A DNA stretch of 64,000 nt from Leeuwenhoekiella palythoae (GTDB lineage Bacteria; Bacteroidota; Bacteroidia; Flavobacteriales; Flavobacteriaceae): the NCBI RefSeq assembly GCF_900130045.1, contig NZ_FQXT01000001.1, positions 496,001 to 560,000 on the forward strand, written 5' to 3'. A model generated the notes under the pieces. That model was not told where the DNA came from. It ran no database searches and saw only the letters and a program-made list of their open reading frames with translations. Below, piece by piece: positions 35,895-45,795 of the stretch (its first letter is position 1; each line of letters opens with the position of its first letter). Made by a program: the position numbers and the translations under genes.

Positions 35895-37535
35895 TTATTT
35901 TACCTGCTTTCCGCCTAACCAAGTCTGATTCACTTCCAGATCAGGAATAGCATCTTCTTCGATGGTCATGATATCTTGATCCATCACGATGAAATCTGCA
36001 AACTTACCGGCTTCGATACTGCCTTTTTCCTTCTCTTCAAAATTGGAATAAGCAGCCCAAATCGTCATACCGCGCAGGGTTTCTTCACGCGAAAGCGCAT
36101 CTTTTTTCTGAAATCCGTCTTGCGGGTAATGCTCTAGATCCTTTCGAGCTACAGCGGCATAAAACGTGTAAAATGGATTTACCTGCTCTACAGGAAAGTC
36201 GGTACCTAAGGCGATCATTCCGGCTTCGTCAAGCAGTTTTTTATAGGCGTATGCTCCTTTCATTCTACGCTCTCCTAAACGGTCTTTTGCCCAATACATA
36301 TCACTGGTTGCGTGGGTAGGTTGTACAGATGGTAAAATATTATCATCAAAATAATTAAAATCATCCGGTGAAATAACTTGCGCATGCTCTACTTTCCAGC
36401 GGCGATCAGATTGACCTTCTAAAGCTTCGGCATAAGCGTTTAAGATCACTGTGTTTGCAGAATCTCCAATCGCGTGGGTATTCATCTGGAAATCTGTTGC
36501 GGCAAGCTTTTTTGCCAAGGCTTTGATATCTTCTACCGGAGTAACCATCGCTCCATAGTGATCGTGGCGGTCAGAATACGGCGCGCGTAACGCGGCACCA
36601 CGCGAACCTAAAGCACCATCACCATACACCTTTACCGAGCGTACATTGAGCTTTTCGGTTTTTAAAATTCCGTTTTCTATAAAGTAATCCACATCTTCCG
36701 GACTGTTACTGATCATTACATACATACGCATACTCAAGGCATCTGCTTGCTGAAGACTATCGATCAACATAATGGTGGCACGATCAAGTCCTGCGTCATT
36801 CACCGTGGTCAAACCATAATCAAAGCAGTAACGTTGCGCATCTTTTAAAGCCTGAATGCTTTGCTCCCGACTTAATTTTGGCATTACTGCGTAAACTAAA
36901 TCCATTGCATTATCAATGAGTACGCCGCTTACTTTACCATTTTCTTTGATGATCTCACCGCCTTCAACTTGTGTATTCTTATCTATTTTAGCCAGTTCCA
37001 AAGCCTTTTGATTCACCAAAAGCGCGTGACCATCTATACGCTGTAAAGCAACAGGAGTATCAGGAAAAACAGAATCTAACTTTGATTTATTCGGAAAATC
37101 CTTAACCGCCCAATCGTTTTGATCCCAACCGCGACCAAAAATAAAAGAGGAAGGTTTTTTCTCGTGAAAAACTACTAGGCGTTCTAGGATCTCTTGGTAA
37201 CTTGTAGTTCCCACCAAATCTGCATTCTGAAGACTTTCGCCAAAGCGATAAAAATGACAATGCGCATCAATCAATCCCGGAAGCACGGTTTTACCCTTGA
37301 GGTCAACCGTTTCTTTTGCATTATACTTTGCCTGAATAGAATCCGTTAGCCCTACTGCGACAAACTTCCCGTCTTTTACCGCAAAAGCTTCCGCCTTAGA
37401 AAAATCAGTATTTACGGTGTAAACCGTTCCGTTGTAAAAAATAGAATCTACTTCCATTTTATCAGTCGGTTTTTGATCACAACTCAGCAATAAAGTAAAA
37501 ATGGTAAAACCTAAAAGTATAGCGCGCATAGTCAA
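35895..37535 (-). CDS. amidohydrolase family protein (YtcJ-like), lipoprotein
   Basis: 546 residues. A signal ending in LLSC (C19) marks a lipoprotein; an ATG two codons downstream is an alternative start. The metal motif HCH is at H92-H94 in GLIDAHCHF; later metal-ligand segments are EHAQV, TDFPVE and the closing GSIEAGKFADFIVMD. The overall order is that of YtcJ-type amidohydrolase_3 enzymes. Substrate unknown; action outside the cytoplasm. Confidence 0.9.
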   Translation of the reverse strand: MTMRAILLGFTIFTLLLSCDQKPTDKMEVDSIFYNGTVYTVNTDFSKAEAFAVKDGKFVAVGLTDSIQAKYNAKETVDLKGKTVLPGLIDAHCHFYRFGESLQNADLVGTTSYQEILERLVVFHEKKPSSFIFGRGWDQNDWAVKDFPNKSKLDSVFPDTPVALQRIDGHALLVNQKALELAKIDKNTQVEGGEIIKENGKVSGVLIDNAMDLVYAVMPKLSREQSIQALKDAQRYCFDYGLTTVNDAGLDRATIMLIDSLQQADALSMRMYVMISNSPEDVDYFIENGILKTEKLNVRSVKVYGDGALGSRGAALRAPYSDRHDHYGAMVTPVEDIKALAKKLAATDFQMNTHAIGDSANTVILNAYAEALEGQSDRRWKVEHAQVISPDDFNYFDDNILPSVQPTHATSDMYWAKDRLGERRMKGAYAYKKLLDEAGMIALGTDFPVEQVNPFYTFYAAVARKDLEHYPQDGFQKKDALSREETLRGMTIWAAYSNFEEKEKGSIEAGKFADFIVMDQDIMTIEEDAIPDLEVNQTWLGGKQVK

Positions 37536-37580
37536 ATTTTTGGCGAATGTACAAATTAAGACATCATCTTGTAAAACAAA

Positions 37581-37605
37581 AAAACTCCCTAAAAAGGGAG
37601 TTTTT
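37581..37605 (-). terminator. intrinsic terminator after the outer-membrane barrel gene
   Basis: Perfect 10-base stem AAAACTCCCT/AGGGAGTTTT with AAAA loop; on the minus strand it is followed by TTTGTTTT. It ends the TPR-barrel transcript before the amidohydrolase start. Confidence 0.85.
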
Positions 37606-37628
37606 AAAATTCATAAGTCCTAAAAGTA

Positions 37629-39377
37629 TTACCAGTCAAAACGGTACGTAGCGCCCGCCATACCTTGCAGCCCTTGTACCGGATAGTTTACCCAGCGCTG
37701 GTAGTTGTTACCTAAGGCATTATTAACCCGTGCGAAAAAGGAAAGTTGATCGTTCACACGATAACCGGCGTGTGCATTGGCATCAAAATAACTTTCTAAT
37801 TCAACCAACTGTGGATTAGAACTTATTGAGCTTGTTTGCACATCTACCTGGTCTTTACGAGCACCAACATAGAATAAAGTTACACCGGCAAACCAGTGTT
37901 CATCAATCTGATAATCTGCAAAGAATGAGGCTTGAAAATCAGGTAAATTCCAGGCTTCTTCTTCTAGATCTGTAGTATAACTAAAGGCCTCCCCATTGAT
38001 GCGCATTTTTAAATTGCTATTGACATCAAAATTGAGTTCTCCAAAAATCGAAAGCGTTTTGAGGTTTTCATTTACGATGCCAAATGAATTGCCATACTGG
38101 TAATTTTCGGCGCCGGCCAGTGTTGCTTCACTTACTGACCTGTAATTGTTTTTATAGAGCAAACGGTTATCTTCCGCTAAATAACTCGCGCGCAAGTTAT
38201 AGCTCATTGCGCTGCTTAATTTCCCTTTAATTCCGGCAAAAAGATCATATTTCTGATCAGTTGGAGAAAGGGAATCTAATGTGGGTGAAACAAACGGATT
38301 TGCAGTAGCGAGCTCTTGATAGCTATTTTGGATTAAGCCACCTTCAAGACCACCGTAAGCGATAAAATACTCGTCAACTACATTGTAAGAAGCCTGCACA
38401 CTAGGATAAATATTAATATCAGTCTCATCTGCATCCGGATTAAGATCTGCAGCTACATTTACCCCAAGATCAAGCGTAAGATCATCTAAAAAGATCTGCA
38501 AACTAGGATTTGCGCTTGCGATAAGATGTGTATACTCAATAGCCTCAGAATTCTGGTAATTGCGGTCAAAACTTCCATTTAAATAGTCAAGATTAAGATC
38601 AATACTGATTTTCTGATCGGTAATCGGGATCATAAACTCCGGAGCAATTACTGCTCTGATTTCGCTCGACTCGTAAGAATCTCCAAAGTATCCTACACGA
38701 GCAGTTGCGCCCTCAAAAAAACCTTCATTAAACTCAATACCTCCACTTAATCCTGCCTGAAAATAGCTGTGCACGGGATCAATATTTTGAACCAAAGTTG
38801 GTGACGCCGAAACAAACTCGTCAAGCCCATACCAGTTGTACAATTTATGCCCTAAGTCAAGATCAGTGTACCAATTAAAATCACGGTTTCGTGAGGTATA
38901 GTTTAGGTTCAGATCAGTATCATAAAACTGGTTATCCAGCACCACGCCATCAATATCGCCTTGAGACGAGTTATGGTTTAAATAGATTCCGAAATTAGAA
39001 TCGCGATCGATTTCAAAATTGCTGTAAAATTCGGCCAAAGCGGTGGTATAGGTACCAAAACCTAAACGCACATAATTATCATAAAGTTTGACCGGCTTTG
39101 CCTTTTCTACTTGAGCAGCTTTACCTTTTGCAGGGGTAAATGTCGAAGCAACCGGCACCGAAAAAATACCATAGGTCACTTTTTTCTTTGCCGTATTTAC
39201 CGAATCATTAAGCGCCGGCGTCGCCTTAACTTTAAACGCATCACCAATTTCTGGCGTATAGGGTTTTACAACATTTACGACTTCGGTGCCCAGATTATCT
39301 TTTTCCTGAGCGTGTACAAACCCGATTCCGGCGAGCACAAAACTGAATGTAAAAATTGATTTTATCTTTTGAATCAT
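37629..39377 (-). CDS. outer membrane beta-barrel protein (TonB-dependent-receptor-like)
   Basis: 582 residues from the ATG at 39377, which begins a signal peptide ending in VHAQ; an upstream ATG at 39410 would add 11 non-signal residues. The body is an alternating-strand barrel (segments such as NYTSRNRDFNWYTDLDLGHKL), and the chain ends in FDW, an outer-membrane C-terminal signature. No TonB box or plug domain is visible, so it is not a full TonB-dependent receptor. It follows 43 bases after the TPR protein on the same strand; the two are probably one transcript. Confidence 0.75.
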   Translation of the reverse strand: MIQKIKSIFTFSFVLAGIGFVHAQEKDNLGTEVVNVVKPYTPEIGDAFKVKATPALNDSVNTAKKKVTYGIFSVPVASTFTPAKGKAAQVEKAKPVKLYDNYVRLGFGTYTTALAEFYSNFEIDRDSNFGIYLNHNSSQGDIDGVVLDNQFYDTDLNLNYTSRNRDFNWYTDLDLGHKLYNWYGLDEFVSASPTLVQNIDPVHSYFQAGLSGGIEFNEGFFEGATARVGYFGDSYESSEIRAVIAPEFMIPITDQKISIDLNLDYLNGSFDRNYQNSEAIEYTHLIASANPSLQIFLDDLTLDLGVNVAADLNPDADETDINIYPSVQASYNVVDEYFIAYGGLEGGLIQNSYQELATANPFVSPTLDSLSPTDQKYDLFAGIKGKLSSAMSYNLRASYLAEDNRLLYKNNYRSVSEATLAGAENYQYGNSFGIVNENLKTLSIFGELNFDVNSNLKMRINGEAFSYTTDLEEEAWNLPDFQASFFADYQIDEHWFAGVTLFYVGARKDQVDVQTSSISSNPQLVELESYFDANAHAGYRVNDQLSFFARVNNALGNNYQRWVNYPVQGLQGMAGATYRFDW

Positions 39378-39420
39378 AACTGATTTTCTAATTATAGGTT
39401 GATTACGCATAGCTACAGAA

Positions 39421-42400
39421 TTAATTACCTTCCTCTAAAGAAGAGTTGGTTTTAGACTCTGCTGCTTTAATGCGCTTAAGTTCCTGTTGCGCTTCAGCCA
39501 CAACTTGCGGATAATCGGTAAAATTGGTGATCACATTATCTAAGATGTAAGTCGCTTGGTAGGCGTCATTCAACTCATAAAAGTTTTTAGCCATCAGGAC
39601 TAAACCTTTAGCGCCATATTCTTTGTAACCGCTATAGTCTTTAGCTAATTTTTGTACCGAAGTATTAGAACCGGCATAATCGCCATTCTTATTTTTAAAA
39701 TAAGCATCGTAGTATAAAGCTTCTGCTGCTAAGGCTCCGGTTGCAATTTTGGAAACCTCAGCATAAGCGGTTGCTGCTTTGCTTTCATCACCGGTTTGCA
39801 TCGCGCTTCGGGCAATGATCACTTGTGCATCACTTTTTACTTTGTTATCGATTTTTGAATTAGCTAATACCTTATCTGCATAACTTACGGCATTTGCATA
39901 TTGCTGCAATTCGTAATAGGATTTCATCAAGTTGCTTTGCGCAAAAATCACATTCTGTGCGCTATCTGCTTCGGTCTCTAAACGTTTTAAAACAGGAACG
40001 GCATCAGCATAATTACTTTCACTTAAATACACCTGACCTAAACGTGCCAAGGCTTGTTCGGTAAACTCGCTACGTTCTTTGTCGATCACATATTTATAGT
40101 GCGACTTTGTTTTTGCATATTCATTCTGACCAAAATAAAGTTGACCAAGATAAAAATGTGCTTCCATCGCACGTTGTCCGTTGGGATATTCTCTCAAGTA
40201 TTTTTCAAAATTCTGAATTGCCTGTGCGTTGTTACTTCCTACCAATTGCTGCTCTGCTGAAGAGAAAGCCGCATCATCTAATTCTGAATCTTCAACCGAA
40301 ATATAATCTAGGGTATTGGCCCATCTTCCGTATTCATCAACCTGACCTTTGTCTATATAAATAAGTTTTGCCGAAGCTACTGCCTGCACACCCTCTGGCG
40401 TTCCTGGATAGTCCTGAGCCACACGCTTGAATAAATTCAACGCCTGATCACTTCTACCGGTATTGTCATAAATAAGCGCTTTTTTAAGCTGGGCTTTTGC
40501 AGCGAACTTGCTTTTTGGAATCTCCCGCACTAAGCGATCATAGGCTTGAATACCGCGCTCATTATCACCTGTTGCAACATAGGTGTTTCCTAATTCGTAC
40601 AACGCATCATCTCTGTAGCTCGACTGCGGAAACATATTAGCAAAGTTGCTTAAGCCTTCGATCTTTTGTGCGTTGCGATCTACAAAACCGTAGCTTATAG
40701 ACTTCTGAAAAGTCGCATAGTCTTTATTTCCACCAGGCATTGCGATAGCGGCATTGTAAGCTTCCATCGCAGGCCAGTATTCACTTTCGATAAAGTGACT
40801 ATCACCCAAACGCATAAAAGCATCCATTTTTCTCACATTATCATCGGTTCCCGAGGTCGTAAACTGACTAAAATATTTTGTCGCCTGATTGTAGTTTTTC
40901 TTCTTGAAATAGGCATAGCCTAAATTATAAGCGAGGTTGTCATATTCTGGTAATGCTCGCGCCGCACTGTTTTGCTCAAACTGCTTAAACGTCAACAACG
41001 CATCATCGATACGATTAATGGTGTACTCACTTTCGGCTTTCCAGTATAATGCGCGTGCGGTGAACTCCGGAGTGCGTGGTTCACTTAAAGATTTTTCAAA
41101 ATTGATGATGGCCTCTTGATAATCGCCGTCATTATAAAGTTCGATTCCGCGGTAAAAAGCCACTTTTTGATAGGCTACTTTATCTTCAAAATTGCGGTTG
41201 TTCTCAATGAGTTCCATCGCTCCTTCATAATTCTTAGAAGTGATGTATGAGTCGATCAATAAGGTTTGCAATTGCTGACGCTCAGGAGTGTCAGGATATT
41301 GCTCTAAATAGTTACCAATGGCTTGCGGAGCCGGCTCATACGCATTCCCGATCTCATAACTTAACTTGGCATAATTGAGTCCGCTATCTTCTTTGATCTT
41401 CGGCTCAAAATCCATTTGATAAGCATTTCTAAACGCGTTTAAAGCTTCCTGCTTTTTTCCGGTTTGTAAATACGCATCGGCAAGGTGGTAATAGGCATTT
41501 TGCGCAACGCTGTTTTTTCCATCAATAATTTTATTGAACTCCCCAATTGCACTGTCATAATCGCCTTGCTTGTAATAGGCATAACCTAATTGGTAATAAT
41601 CGGTATTCGTCCATTTTCCACGTTTTCCACGGTATTCCTTTAAATACGGAAGCGCTTCATCAAATTGGCCTAAGTTGAAATAACTCTCTCCAATAATCTT
41701 ATTCAACTCCGATTGATCGAGACGGTTTGCAGTAGGCAGTTGTTCTTTAGCCAGCTTGATCGCTTCTTCAAAATTACCTTGCTTAAAATTCAAGTCGGCT
41801 TTAAAATAGCTCAGGTCTTCGCGGGTTCCTTCTTCGGCTTCAACTTCTTCAAAAAGCTGACTTGCCTCTTCATAATTATCATTCTCATATGCCATAAAAC
41901 CTTCATAATACTTCGCCTGCGCTCCGTACTTTTCAGAATTACGCACACGGCTGAAATATACCTTAGCCTCTTCCGGCCTGTTGGTTTTAAGATGAATGTA
42001 ACCCATATTAAAATTGAAACGCTCCAATTCGCTCCAATTCAATCTTGACAGGTCTACTTGCTCATACCAGCGCTTAGCTACCGAATATTTCCCATTCTCA
42101 TAGTAGTAATCGGCAACATCTTTATAAGCAGAATTACGTTTGGTACTCGTAGGGTATTCTTCAACAAATTTTTGCATCGCCGCATCTGCTCCACTTTGGT
42201 TGAGACGCACGGCAGCATTTGCGATATAATAGGCACAATCTCCCTTGATCGTGGGATCTTTAGCTTCCTGTTTTATTTCGTTGAAAAGTGTTTGCGCTGC
42301 GAGGTATTGTTTGCTGTTATACAGCGAGAGCGCTTTGTTGTATTTTGCCAGATCGTTAGTAAATGCGGCAGACTGCTGTGCCGTGAGAACCGGCAAGGTC

Positions 42401-42441
42401 AGCAGCGTGAGGAGCCCTATACAGGCATATTTCTTGATCAT
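39421..42441 (-). CDS. long tetratricopeptide repeat protein, exported
   Basis: 1006 residues from the ATG at 42441, which begins a good signal peptide (MIKKYACIGLL… ending VLTAQQ); a longer frame from 42495 places hydrophobic residues in front of it. Almost the whole chain consists of TPR-type helical pairs, with consensus parts such as YYQLGYAYYKQGDYDSAI and ALYELGNTYVATGDNERGI. It should act as a periplasmic scaffold. In Flavobacteriaceae such proteins commonly sit before an outer membrane barrel, as here. Clear -7 box upstream. Confidence 0.88.
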   Translation of the reverse strand: MIKKYACIGLLTLLTLPVLTAQQSAAFTNDLAKYNKALSLYNSKQYLAAQTLFNEIKQEAKDPTIKGDCAYYIANAAVRLNQSGADAAMQKFVEEYPTSTKRNSAYKDVADYYYENGKYSVAKRWYEQVDLSRLNWSELERFNFNMGYIHLKTNRPEEAKVYFSRVRNSEKYGAQAKYYEGFMAYENDNYEEASQLFEEVEAEEGTREDLSYFKADLNFKQGNFEEAIKLAKEQLPTANRLDQSELNKIIGESYFNLGQFDEALPYLKEYRGKRGKWTNTDYYQLGYAYYKQGDYDSAIGEFNKIIDGKNSVAQNAYYHLADAYLQTGKKQEALNAFRNAYQMDFEPKIKEDSGLNYAKLSYEIGNAYEPAPQAIGNYLEQYPDTPERQQLQTLLIDSYITSKNYEGAMELIENNRNFEDKVAYQKVAFYRGIELYNDGDYQEAIINFEKSLSEPRTPEFTARALYWKAESEYTINRIDDALLTFKQFEQNSAARALPEYDNLAYNLGYAYFKKKNYNQATKYFSQFTTSGTDDNVRKMDAFMRLGDSHFIESEYWPAMEAYNAAIAMPGGNKDYATFQKSISYGFVDRNAQKIEGLSNFANMFPQSSYRDDALYELGNTYVATGDNERGIQAYDRLVREIPKSKFAAKAQLKKALIYDNTGRSDQALNLFKRVAQDYPGTPEGVQAVASAKLIYIDKGQVDEYGRWANTLDYISVEDSELDDAAFSSAEQQLVGSNNAQAIQNFEKYLREYPNGQRAMEAHFYLGQLYFGQNEYAKTKSHYKYVIDKERSEFTEQALARLGQVYLSESNYADAVPVLKRLETEADSAQNVIFAQSNLMKSYYELQQYANAVSYADKVLANSKIDNKVKSDAQVIIARSAMQTGDESKAATAYAEVSKIATGALAAEALYYDAYFKNKNGDYAGSNTSVQKLAKDYSGYKEYGAKGLVLMAKNFYELNDAYQATYILDNVITNFTDYPQVVAEAQQELKRIKAAESKTNSSLEEGN

Positions 42442-42517
42442 ATTTTCTAAGTTAAGTTGCAAAAGCAGCACGGTCAAAAGTAGGTTTTTTAACAAGTGAC
42501 TACTGTTAATAACGTTA

Positions 42518-42525
42518 CAAAACTA
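42518..42525 (-). promoter_or_regulatory. -7 promoter box (TAnnTTTG) for the TPR-barrel operon
   Basis: Plus strand CAAAACTA, i.e. TAGTTTTG on the minus strand, exact consensus, 77 bases before the ATG at 42441. Divergent from the ftsE box at 42632. Confidence 0.6.
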
Positions 42526-42631
42526 GGATAATTATATCTACAGTAGGCTTCTTAAAAAGAACTTCCTTTTAGGAAATTCACCCGCCAATTCAATAGACTC
42601 TAAAGCTACTATACAAATGAAATAGTTATTG

Positions 42632-42639
42632 TACTTTTG
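42632..42639 (+). promoter_or_regulatory. -7 promoter box (TAnnTTTG) for ftsE
   Basis: TACTTTTG, exact consensus, 36 bases before the ATG at 42675. Confidence 0.6.
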
Positions 42640-42674
42640 ACGTTAGCTAATTGTCAAATATTAGAAGCTTTTTT

Positions 42675-43358
42675 ATGTCTACACCGGTATTGCAACTTCA
42701 AAACGCCTCGATTTTTCAACGTGAAAGCCTTATTCTTTCTGAAGTAAGCCTCACGATCAATAAAGGCGAATTTGTGTACCTCATAGGTAAAACCGGAAGC
42801 GGTAAAAGTAGTTTTATGAAGACCCTGTATGGTGATCTTCCACTACAGCAAGGTCAAGGAACCATTGTAGACTTTGACCTGACGACTTTAAAAGAAAAGC
42901 AAATCCCGTATCTACGCAGAAAGCTAGGTGTTGTATTTCAAGACTTTAAACTGCTAAATGATCGCACCGTAAAAGAAAACCTCAAATTTGTTTTAAAAGC
43001 TACCGGCTGGAAAAATCAAAGCGAGATGGACGACAAAATCGATAAGGTGCTGGATAAAGTAGGAATGAAAACCAAAGGCTTTAAATATCCTTACCAACTT
43101 TCTGGTGGTGAGCAGCAACGTGTGGCTATCGCGCGTGCGCTTTTGAACGACCCGGAATTAATTCTTGCCGATGAGCCAACCGGAAACCTCGATCCGCAAA
43201 CCTCTGTAGAAGTAATGGGCGTTTTGCAAGAAATCAACAAAAACGGAAATACCATTCTAATGGCGACGCACGACTATGCATTGCTTTTAAAATACCCTTC
43301 TAAAACACTCAAATGCGACGGCAATAAAATCTTTGAAGTCGTACAAAAGACGATTTAG
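42675..43358 (+). CDS. ftsE: cell division ATP-binding protein FtsE
   Basis: 227 residues from the ATG at 42675; a TTG at 42651 is in frame but adds a non-conserved stretch. Walker A is GKTGSGKSS (38-46), the ABC signature LSGGEQQR, Walker [13 protein letters not shown] and the switch His in ATHDY. The short form with no membrane domain and the [13 protein letters not shown]-loop are those of FtsE, which works with FtsX to activate peptidoglycan hydrolases at the division site. ftsX is not in this window. Confidence 0.92.
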   Translation: MSTPVLQLQNASIFQRESLILSEVSLTINKGEFVYLIGKTGSGKSSFMKTLYGDLPLQQGQGTIVDFDLTTLKEKQIPYLRRKLGVVFQDFKLLNDRTVKENLKFVLKATGWKNQSEMDDKIDKVLDKVGMKTKGFKYPYQLSGGEQQRVAIARALLNDPELILADEPTGNLDPQTSVEVMGVLQEINKNGNTILMATHDYALLLKYPSKTLKCDGNKIFEVVQKTI

Positions 43359-43363
43359 CGCCT

Positions 43364-43975
43364 ATGCCCAAGATTGTGTTCTCCATACTGATCTTGTTTT
43401 GCCTGACTGCAACAGCACAGCAAAAGTATATGGACTATAACAATCAACTCATTTCAGAGCGTGATCTTGAACAGCATTACAAGGGCAGAAACTATTTTGC
43501 TATTGAAACCTCCATTCCTAACGTTACTAAACTCATTTTAAGAACGCAGGAAGACACGCTGCAACAAGTTGAAAGCCTCTACGCGCATCTTGAAGAAATT
43601 ACAGGGCAGACTTTAGAACGTGATAAAATGCTTGCTATTATTTATTATCCGGGGCTTGACACTTGCAATGATAGAGGATCGATAAATTTTGGTACAAGAA
43701 AATTATGGTACAAAGAAATGGAACGTAAACTCAATCGTATAGCTGATATTAATACTGTTTACATTTATAAAAATGATGAGGGCTTAAAGAAATGGAGAAA
43801 AGCCAATTGGACAGAAGACAAAAATCAAATCATTGAGCGACTGTTTTTTAAGTATCATTATCCCTGCGGAAGTTTTACGGTTGTACATCCTTCAGGGCAT
43901 TATAAAAGCGGTTTGGGTGAATATTCTAAAAGCTGGGTCTGGAAGTTAACCGAAGACCTCGTTCAAGCACATTAA
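43364..43975 (+). CDS. hypothetical exported protein
   Basis: 203 residues with a signal peptide (cleavage near ATAQQ, residue 20). The mature part is mixed, with one KxWYKEME-type helical segment and a conserved-looking C-terminal CGSFTVVHPSG, but no family I recognise. It starts five bases after the ftsE stop. Its own stop (TAA at 43973-43975) overlaps the probable start of the next glycosyltransferase. Confidence 0.65.
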   Translation: MPKIVFSILILFCLTATAQQKYMDYNNQLISERDLEQHYKGRNYFAIETSIPNVTKLILRTQEDTLQQVESLYAHLEEITGQTLERDKMLAIIYYPGLDTCNDRGSINFGTRKLWYKEMERKLNRIADINTVYIYKNDEGLKKWRKANWTEDKNQIIERLFFKYHYPCGSFTVVHPSGHYKSGLGEYSKSWVWKLTEDLVQAH

Positions 43976-44879
43976 GACTATCGCACTTTCCATTCTCATA
44001 CCCGTCTATAATGTTGCGCTAAACGATTTGATCAAGCGCCTGATCCCCCAGACCGAAAAATTACAGATTGCCTTTGAGATTCGTATAGCTGATGATGCTT
44101 CTACAGATGCTGAAATTCAGAAAGCAAATGCGCTACTAGCAGAACAAAATCAGTGCATTTATACCGTATTCCACGAAAACCGTGGTAGAACGGCAACACG
44201 GCATTTTCTTGCGGAAAATGCATTGTACGATAATTTGCTTTTTTTAGACGCAGATGTACTGCCCACAAAATCTGACTTTCTTCAAATCTTTGAACAAAAC
44301 CTAGGCCGTGCGCAAGTGATTTTTGGCGGAATCGCGTATCCCAAAATTCTACCCGATCCCGAACGCGCACTCCACTACACTTACGGAAAAAGCCGCGAAG
44401 GCCGGTCGGTTTCCAAGCGCAAAAAAAAGCCCTACTTATCGCTGGTTAGTCAGCATTTATTGATTGACAAATCGGTTTTTCTTAAATACAATCCCGCCGA
44501 AGAAAACGCCTATGGCTTAGACCCTTATTTCGCTCATCGTCTGGAGCAGCACCAGATTTCGGTTTTACATATAAACAATCCTACGACGCATTTTGGTTTA
44601 GAAACTTCGGCTTCTTATGTATTAAAAACGCATCAAGCTTTACAAACCTTGGTGCGCTTAGAACACGAAGAAAAAATGCCTAGAAATTATAGGCCTTTAC
44701 AACGTGTAGCCCAGCAGGTAGTAAAACGAAACCTTCAGCATAAAATACTGCGCCTTTTTAAAACGTACGAGCATCATATTCTCAAAAACCTCTGCGGAAA
44801 CAATCCCAGTCTGAGACTTTTTGACCTGTACCGCCTTTGCTATTATTTAAAGCTAACTTTGGAAGATGAGAGCAATTAG
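43971..44879 (+). CDS. glycosyltransferase family 2, probable non-standard start codon
   Basis: The GT2 fold must begin with the strand SILIPVYN, which is encoded at 43989-44012, upstream of the first conventional start (TTG at 44028). The frame is open back to 43950 but has no ATG, GTG or TTG there; the best candidate is ATT at 43971, overlapping the previous stop. From there 302 residues. The nucleotide-sugar Asp is in IADDAS and the metal motif in FLDADVLP. The next GT2 gene overlaps its end by 14 bases. Likely adds a sugar to a surface glycan. Confidence 0.8.
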   Translation: MKTIALSILIPVYNVALNDLIKRLIPQTEKLQIAFEIRIADDASTDAEIQKANALLAEQNQCIYTVFHENRGRTATRHFLAENALYDNLLFLDADVLPTKSDFLQIFEQNLGRAQVIFGGIAYPKILPDPERALHYTYGKSREGRSVSKRKKKPYLSLVSQHLLIDKSVFLKYNPAEENAYGLDPYFAHRLEQHQISVLHINNPTTHFGLETSASYVLKTHQALQTLVRLEHEEKMPRNYRPLQRVAQQVVKRNLQHKILRLFKTYEHHILKNLCGNNPSLRLFDLYRLCYYLKLTLEDESN

Positions 44880-45795
44880 CATCATCATTCCGGTTTTTAA
44901 CAAAGAAGCTTATCTGGCGGAAACCATTACTTCTGTACTGAAGCAAACCTACACACATTTTGAAGTTCTTCTTATCAATGACGGCTCTACTGATTGCAGT
45001 CTGAAAGTTATGCAGCGCTTTAAAGATGCACGCATACGCATCATTGATCAAGAAAATCACGGACTATCAAAAACCCGGAATCGCGGTGTTGCAGCTGCTA
45101 AAAACGAACTCATCGCGCTTCTTGATGCTGACGATCTTTGGTTGCCCGATCATCTGGAACACCTTGTAAAACTCTCTGAAAATTTTCCGGATGCGCAGCT
45201 TTTTGCTACCGGGTATTGCGAACTTTTCAACTCCGGAAAAACGGTAAAACCAAAAATAAACACTGCTCAACATGAGCCTTACCAAATCACTGATTTTTTT
45301 ACCGAAAGTCTGTATCAACCTTTGGTGATTCCCAGTACACTAGCATTTACAAAAGCAAGTTTCAACTTTCTTGGCGGTTTTAATGAAGCAACGACCTATT
45401 CTGAAGATGTTGATTTTTTGATCAGGGCTAACCTTCAGTTTAAAATGGCTTATGATCCTAAAATAACCTGTCATTACCGCACGGGAGTCGCAGGTCAAAT
45501 CAGCAGTTTGAATAAAAGTGATCTGCAAGTCCCAAAGTTTGGGCAACTCTTAAGGGCACATCCCGATCATCAATCCTTACATATTTACATTCATACCAAA
45601 CGTTATTTCCTGTGTATTTTTTATAAAACTGAAGGTCGTCTGGATCTGTTTAAAAAACTTAAAGCAAAACTAGACCCTTCCATTTTGAATAGTAAGCAAC
45701 GTTTATTGCTAAATGCACCGCGCTTCCTGTTGATTAGTATCAGAAAAATAAAAGTGTTTTTACTTAAAAAAGGAATCAGACTTACTACTTTTTAA
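44866..45795 (+). CDS. glycosyltransferase family 2
   Basis: 309 residues. GT-A fold marks: IIIPVFNKEAYL at the start, INDGSTDCS at about 37-45, GLSKTRNRG, then LLDADDLW with the DxD metal motif (about residues 84-91). A later SEDVDF segment is the catalytic ED region. It overlaps the previous GT2 gene by 14 bases, so the two are coupled. Its 3' end overlaps the convergent ketoisomerase gene by 11 bases. Confidence 0.93.
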   Translation: MRAISIIIPVFNKEAYLAETITSVLKQTYTHFEVLLINDGSTDCSLKVMQRFKDARIRIIDQENHGLSKTRNRGVAAAKNELIALLDADDLWLPDHLEHLVKLSENFPDAQLFATGYCELFNSGKTVKPKINTAQHEPYQITDFFTESLYQPLVIPSTLAFTKASFNFLGGFNEATTYSEDVDFLIRANLQFKMAYDPKITCHYRTGVAGQISSLNKSDLQVPKFGQLLRAHPDHQSLHIYIHTKRYFLCIFYKTEGRLDLFKKLKAKLDPSILNSKQRLLLNAPRFLLISIRKIKVFLLKKGIRLTTF

